This document shows positions 42,182 through 42,660 of a stretch of 42,660 nucleotides of DNA, in pieces. Position 1 is the first letter of the stretch. Each line of letters opens with the position of its first letter. Under the pieces are notes generated by a model. The model searched no databases, had not been told where the DNA came from, and was given only the letters and a program-made list of their open reading frames with translations. The stretch lies in contig NZ_BJZO01000033.1 in assembly GCF_007992075.1 (NCBI RefSeq), positions 1-42,660 of the forward strand, read 5' to 3'. This stretch comes from Pararhodospirillum oryzae. GTDB taxonomy: Bacteria > Pseudomonadota > Alphaproteobacteria > Rhodospirillales > Rhodospirillaceae. Position numbers and translations under genes: made by a program.

Positions 42182-42210
42182 AGTGTCCCATGTCGTCCAC
42201 CACAGGTCAA
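42182..42210 (-). promoter_or_regulatory. Putative sigma-70 promoter of the che/stressosome locus
   Basis: On the minus strand TTGACC (42210-42205), 17 bp spacer, then GACACT (42187-42182). The -35 is 5/6, the -10 is weak. It is about 200 bp before the receptor start codon. A TTGCA-N6-TGCAA dyad lies just upstream at 42252-42267. Confidence 0.4.
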
Positions 42211-42546
42211 GGGAACACCCCCGGTTCAATCGGGCTAAGTACTTTTCCGCTTTGCACATTATTGCAAGACGGGCCACGGCCTCCTTCGGGGCCCGGCCTT
42301 GGCGCCCCTGCATAGCCTTTCAAACATAACCCCGCTTTCGCAAGGCGCCTTGATGAACACACCAGGAGGAGAAAAACGACCGTGCCACAAAACCGCAGGC
42401 GCATGAAAGGGGTGGGTCCGGGCTCTGCTTTTGGCACCAGGGGATACATGTCAAGGGATATGCATGCACAACCCCTCTCCATGAAACAAGGGGGATCCGC
42501 CGGTCGGGGCCGGCACCCCCTGGTTCCAGCGCCGCTTCCCCCTGAG

Positions 42547-42596
42547 CGAGACTCGAAAGGTGGGAACCACTTTTCGGATAAATCGAACGTAAAAGC
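42547..42596 (-). repeat. Inverted copy of the 59-bp hairpin repeat
   Basis: Read on the minus strand, the sequence TTACGTTCGATTTATCCGAA and the following hairpin with loop GGTTCCCA match the units at 12903-13053 with only a few changes. It is about 29 kb from that array and in opposite orientation. Confidence 0.85.
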
Positions 42597-42623
42597 AATA
42601 AATCAGAACACCGCGCCCGGATG

Positions 42624-42660
42624 CGGATTAGCCTTCGGGGCGCGCCTAGGGTAATCCGAG
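42624..42660. repeat. Terminal palindromic repeat, right end
   Basis: CGGATTA (42624-42630) pairs with TAATCCG (42652-42658) around a GC-rich middle, giving a REP-like hairpin of the kind common in proteobacterial genomes. Its last 18 bases are the inverted match of bases 1-18. Confidence 0.7.

Larger units (their letters stand above)
41985..42660. other. Upstream region of the che/stressosome locus
   Basis: About 675 bp. It holds the putative promoter at 42182-42210, a dyad at 42252-42267, a GC hairpin CGGGCC/GGCCCG at 42270-42295, one inverted copy of the 59-bp-type repeat and the terminal hairpin repeat. On the plus strand a 90-codon frame (GTG 42382 to stop 42654) has a strong AGGAGGAG (42364-42371) ten bases upstream, but its last third runs through two repeat elements and it has no family pattern, so I do not call it a gene. 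Confidence 0.5.

Noticed and set aside
42207-42482. 91-codon minus-strand frame upstream of the che locus
   Set aside because: It overlaps the putative promoter and hairpins, has no ribosome-binding site and no family pattern.
42382-42654. 90-codon frame with strong AGGAGGAG at the right end
   Set aside because: GTG start with 10-nt spacing is possible, but the frame runs through two repeat elements to the window end and shows no recognisable domain; noted in the region entry only.
1-42660. tRNA or rRNA genes
   Set aside because: No cloverleaf-like sequence with a GGTTCGAATCC-type arm or rRNA core sequence was noticed on either strand.

Overview
The window is high-GC DNA (about two thirds G+C by eye) with alphaproteobacterial gene content. 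DUF1127, KaiB/KaiC, a ubiA/METTL20-type methyltransferase pair, a plant-type glutamate-cysteine ligase, a GTA-type 3TM holin and many chemoreceptors fit a Rhodospirillum or Pararhodospirillum-like purple non-sulfur bacterium; the species is an inference. No rRNA, tRNA, CRISPR array or transposase is visible. The two ends of the window are near-perfect inverted copies of an 18-bp sequence that belongs to a palindromic repeat, as expected if a contig stops at a dispersed repeat.

Layout. 1-3.1 kb: a degenerate receiver protein divergent from a membrane PAS-GGDEF diguanylate cyclase. 3.1-8.3 kb: housekeeping genes (DedA-type membrane protein, ETF-beta-type methyltransferase, ubiA, rsmE, gshA, chorismate mutase). 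8.5-12.9 kb: a transmembrane chemoreceptor, a GcvA-type LysR regulator, and a DUF1127 plus EamA transporter pair, closed by a terminator that is repeated in tandem. 13-15.6 kb: an orphan lysis cassette (small protein, GH108 endolysin, 3TM holin) facing a CI/S24-type repressor that has lost both protease catalytic residues. 15.7-20.4 kb: a four-gene clock operon in the order KaiA-like, KaiB, KaiC, PAS-GAF-PAS histidine kinase. 20.7-24.5 kb: DnaJ-type chaperone, pdxH, CDF metal exporter, MarR regulator and a small membrane protein. 24.6-42 kb: nineteen genes all on the minus strand that combine a full chemosensory system with a full stressosome.

How the large locus may work. Transcription starts with a soluble double-headed chemoreceptor, then a triple-CheW protein, CheB, a HEAT protein, CheR, CheY, CheA, a STAS protein, a ParA ATPase and another CheY. 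After a 22-bp perfect palindrome it continues with a membrane CheZ-like protein bearing VELFG repeats, a third CheY, then RsbR, RsbS, RsbT, a second RsbT, an RsbX-type phosphatase, a histidine kinase with an RsbU-type N-terminal domain, and a membrane receptor-like protein ending in IELF. Gene order and overlaps suggest one signalling machine in which stressosome-released RsbT could act on the histidine kinase and the chemosensory layer could share phosphate flow through three CheY proteins. The KaiA C-terminal domain and the RsbU N-terminal domain are related folds, so the clock and the stressosome in this window may use the same type of switch module. The KaiA-like protein in a non-cyanobacterial kai operon and the chemosensory/stressosome fusion locus are the two most interesting items.
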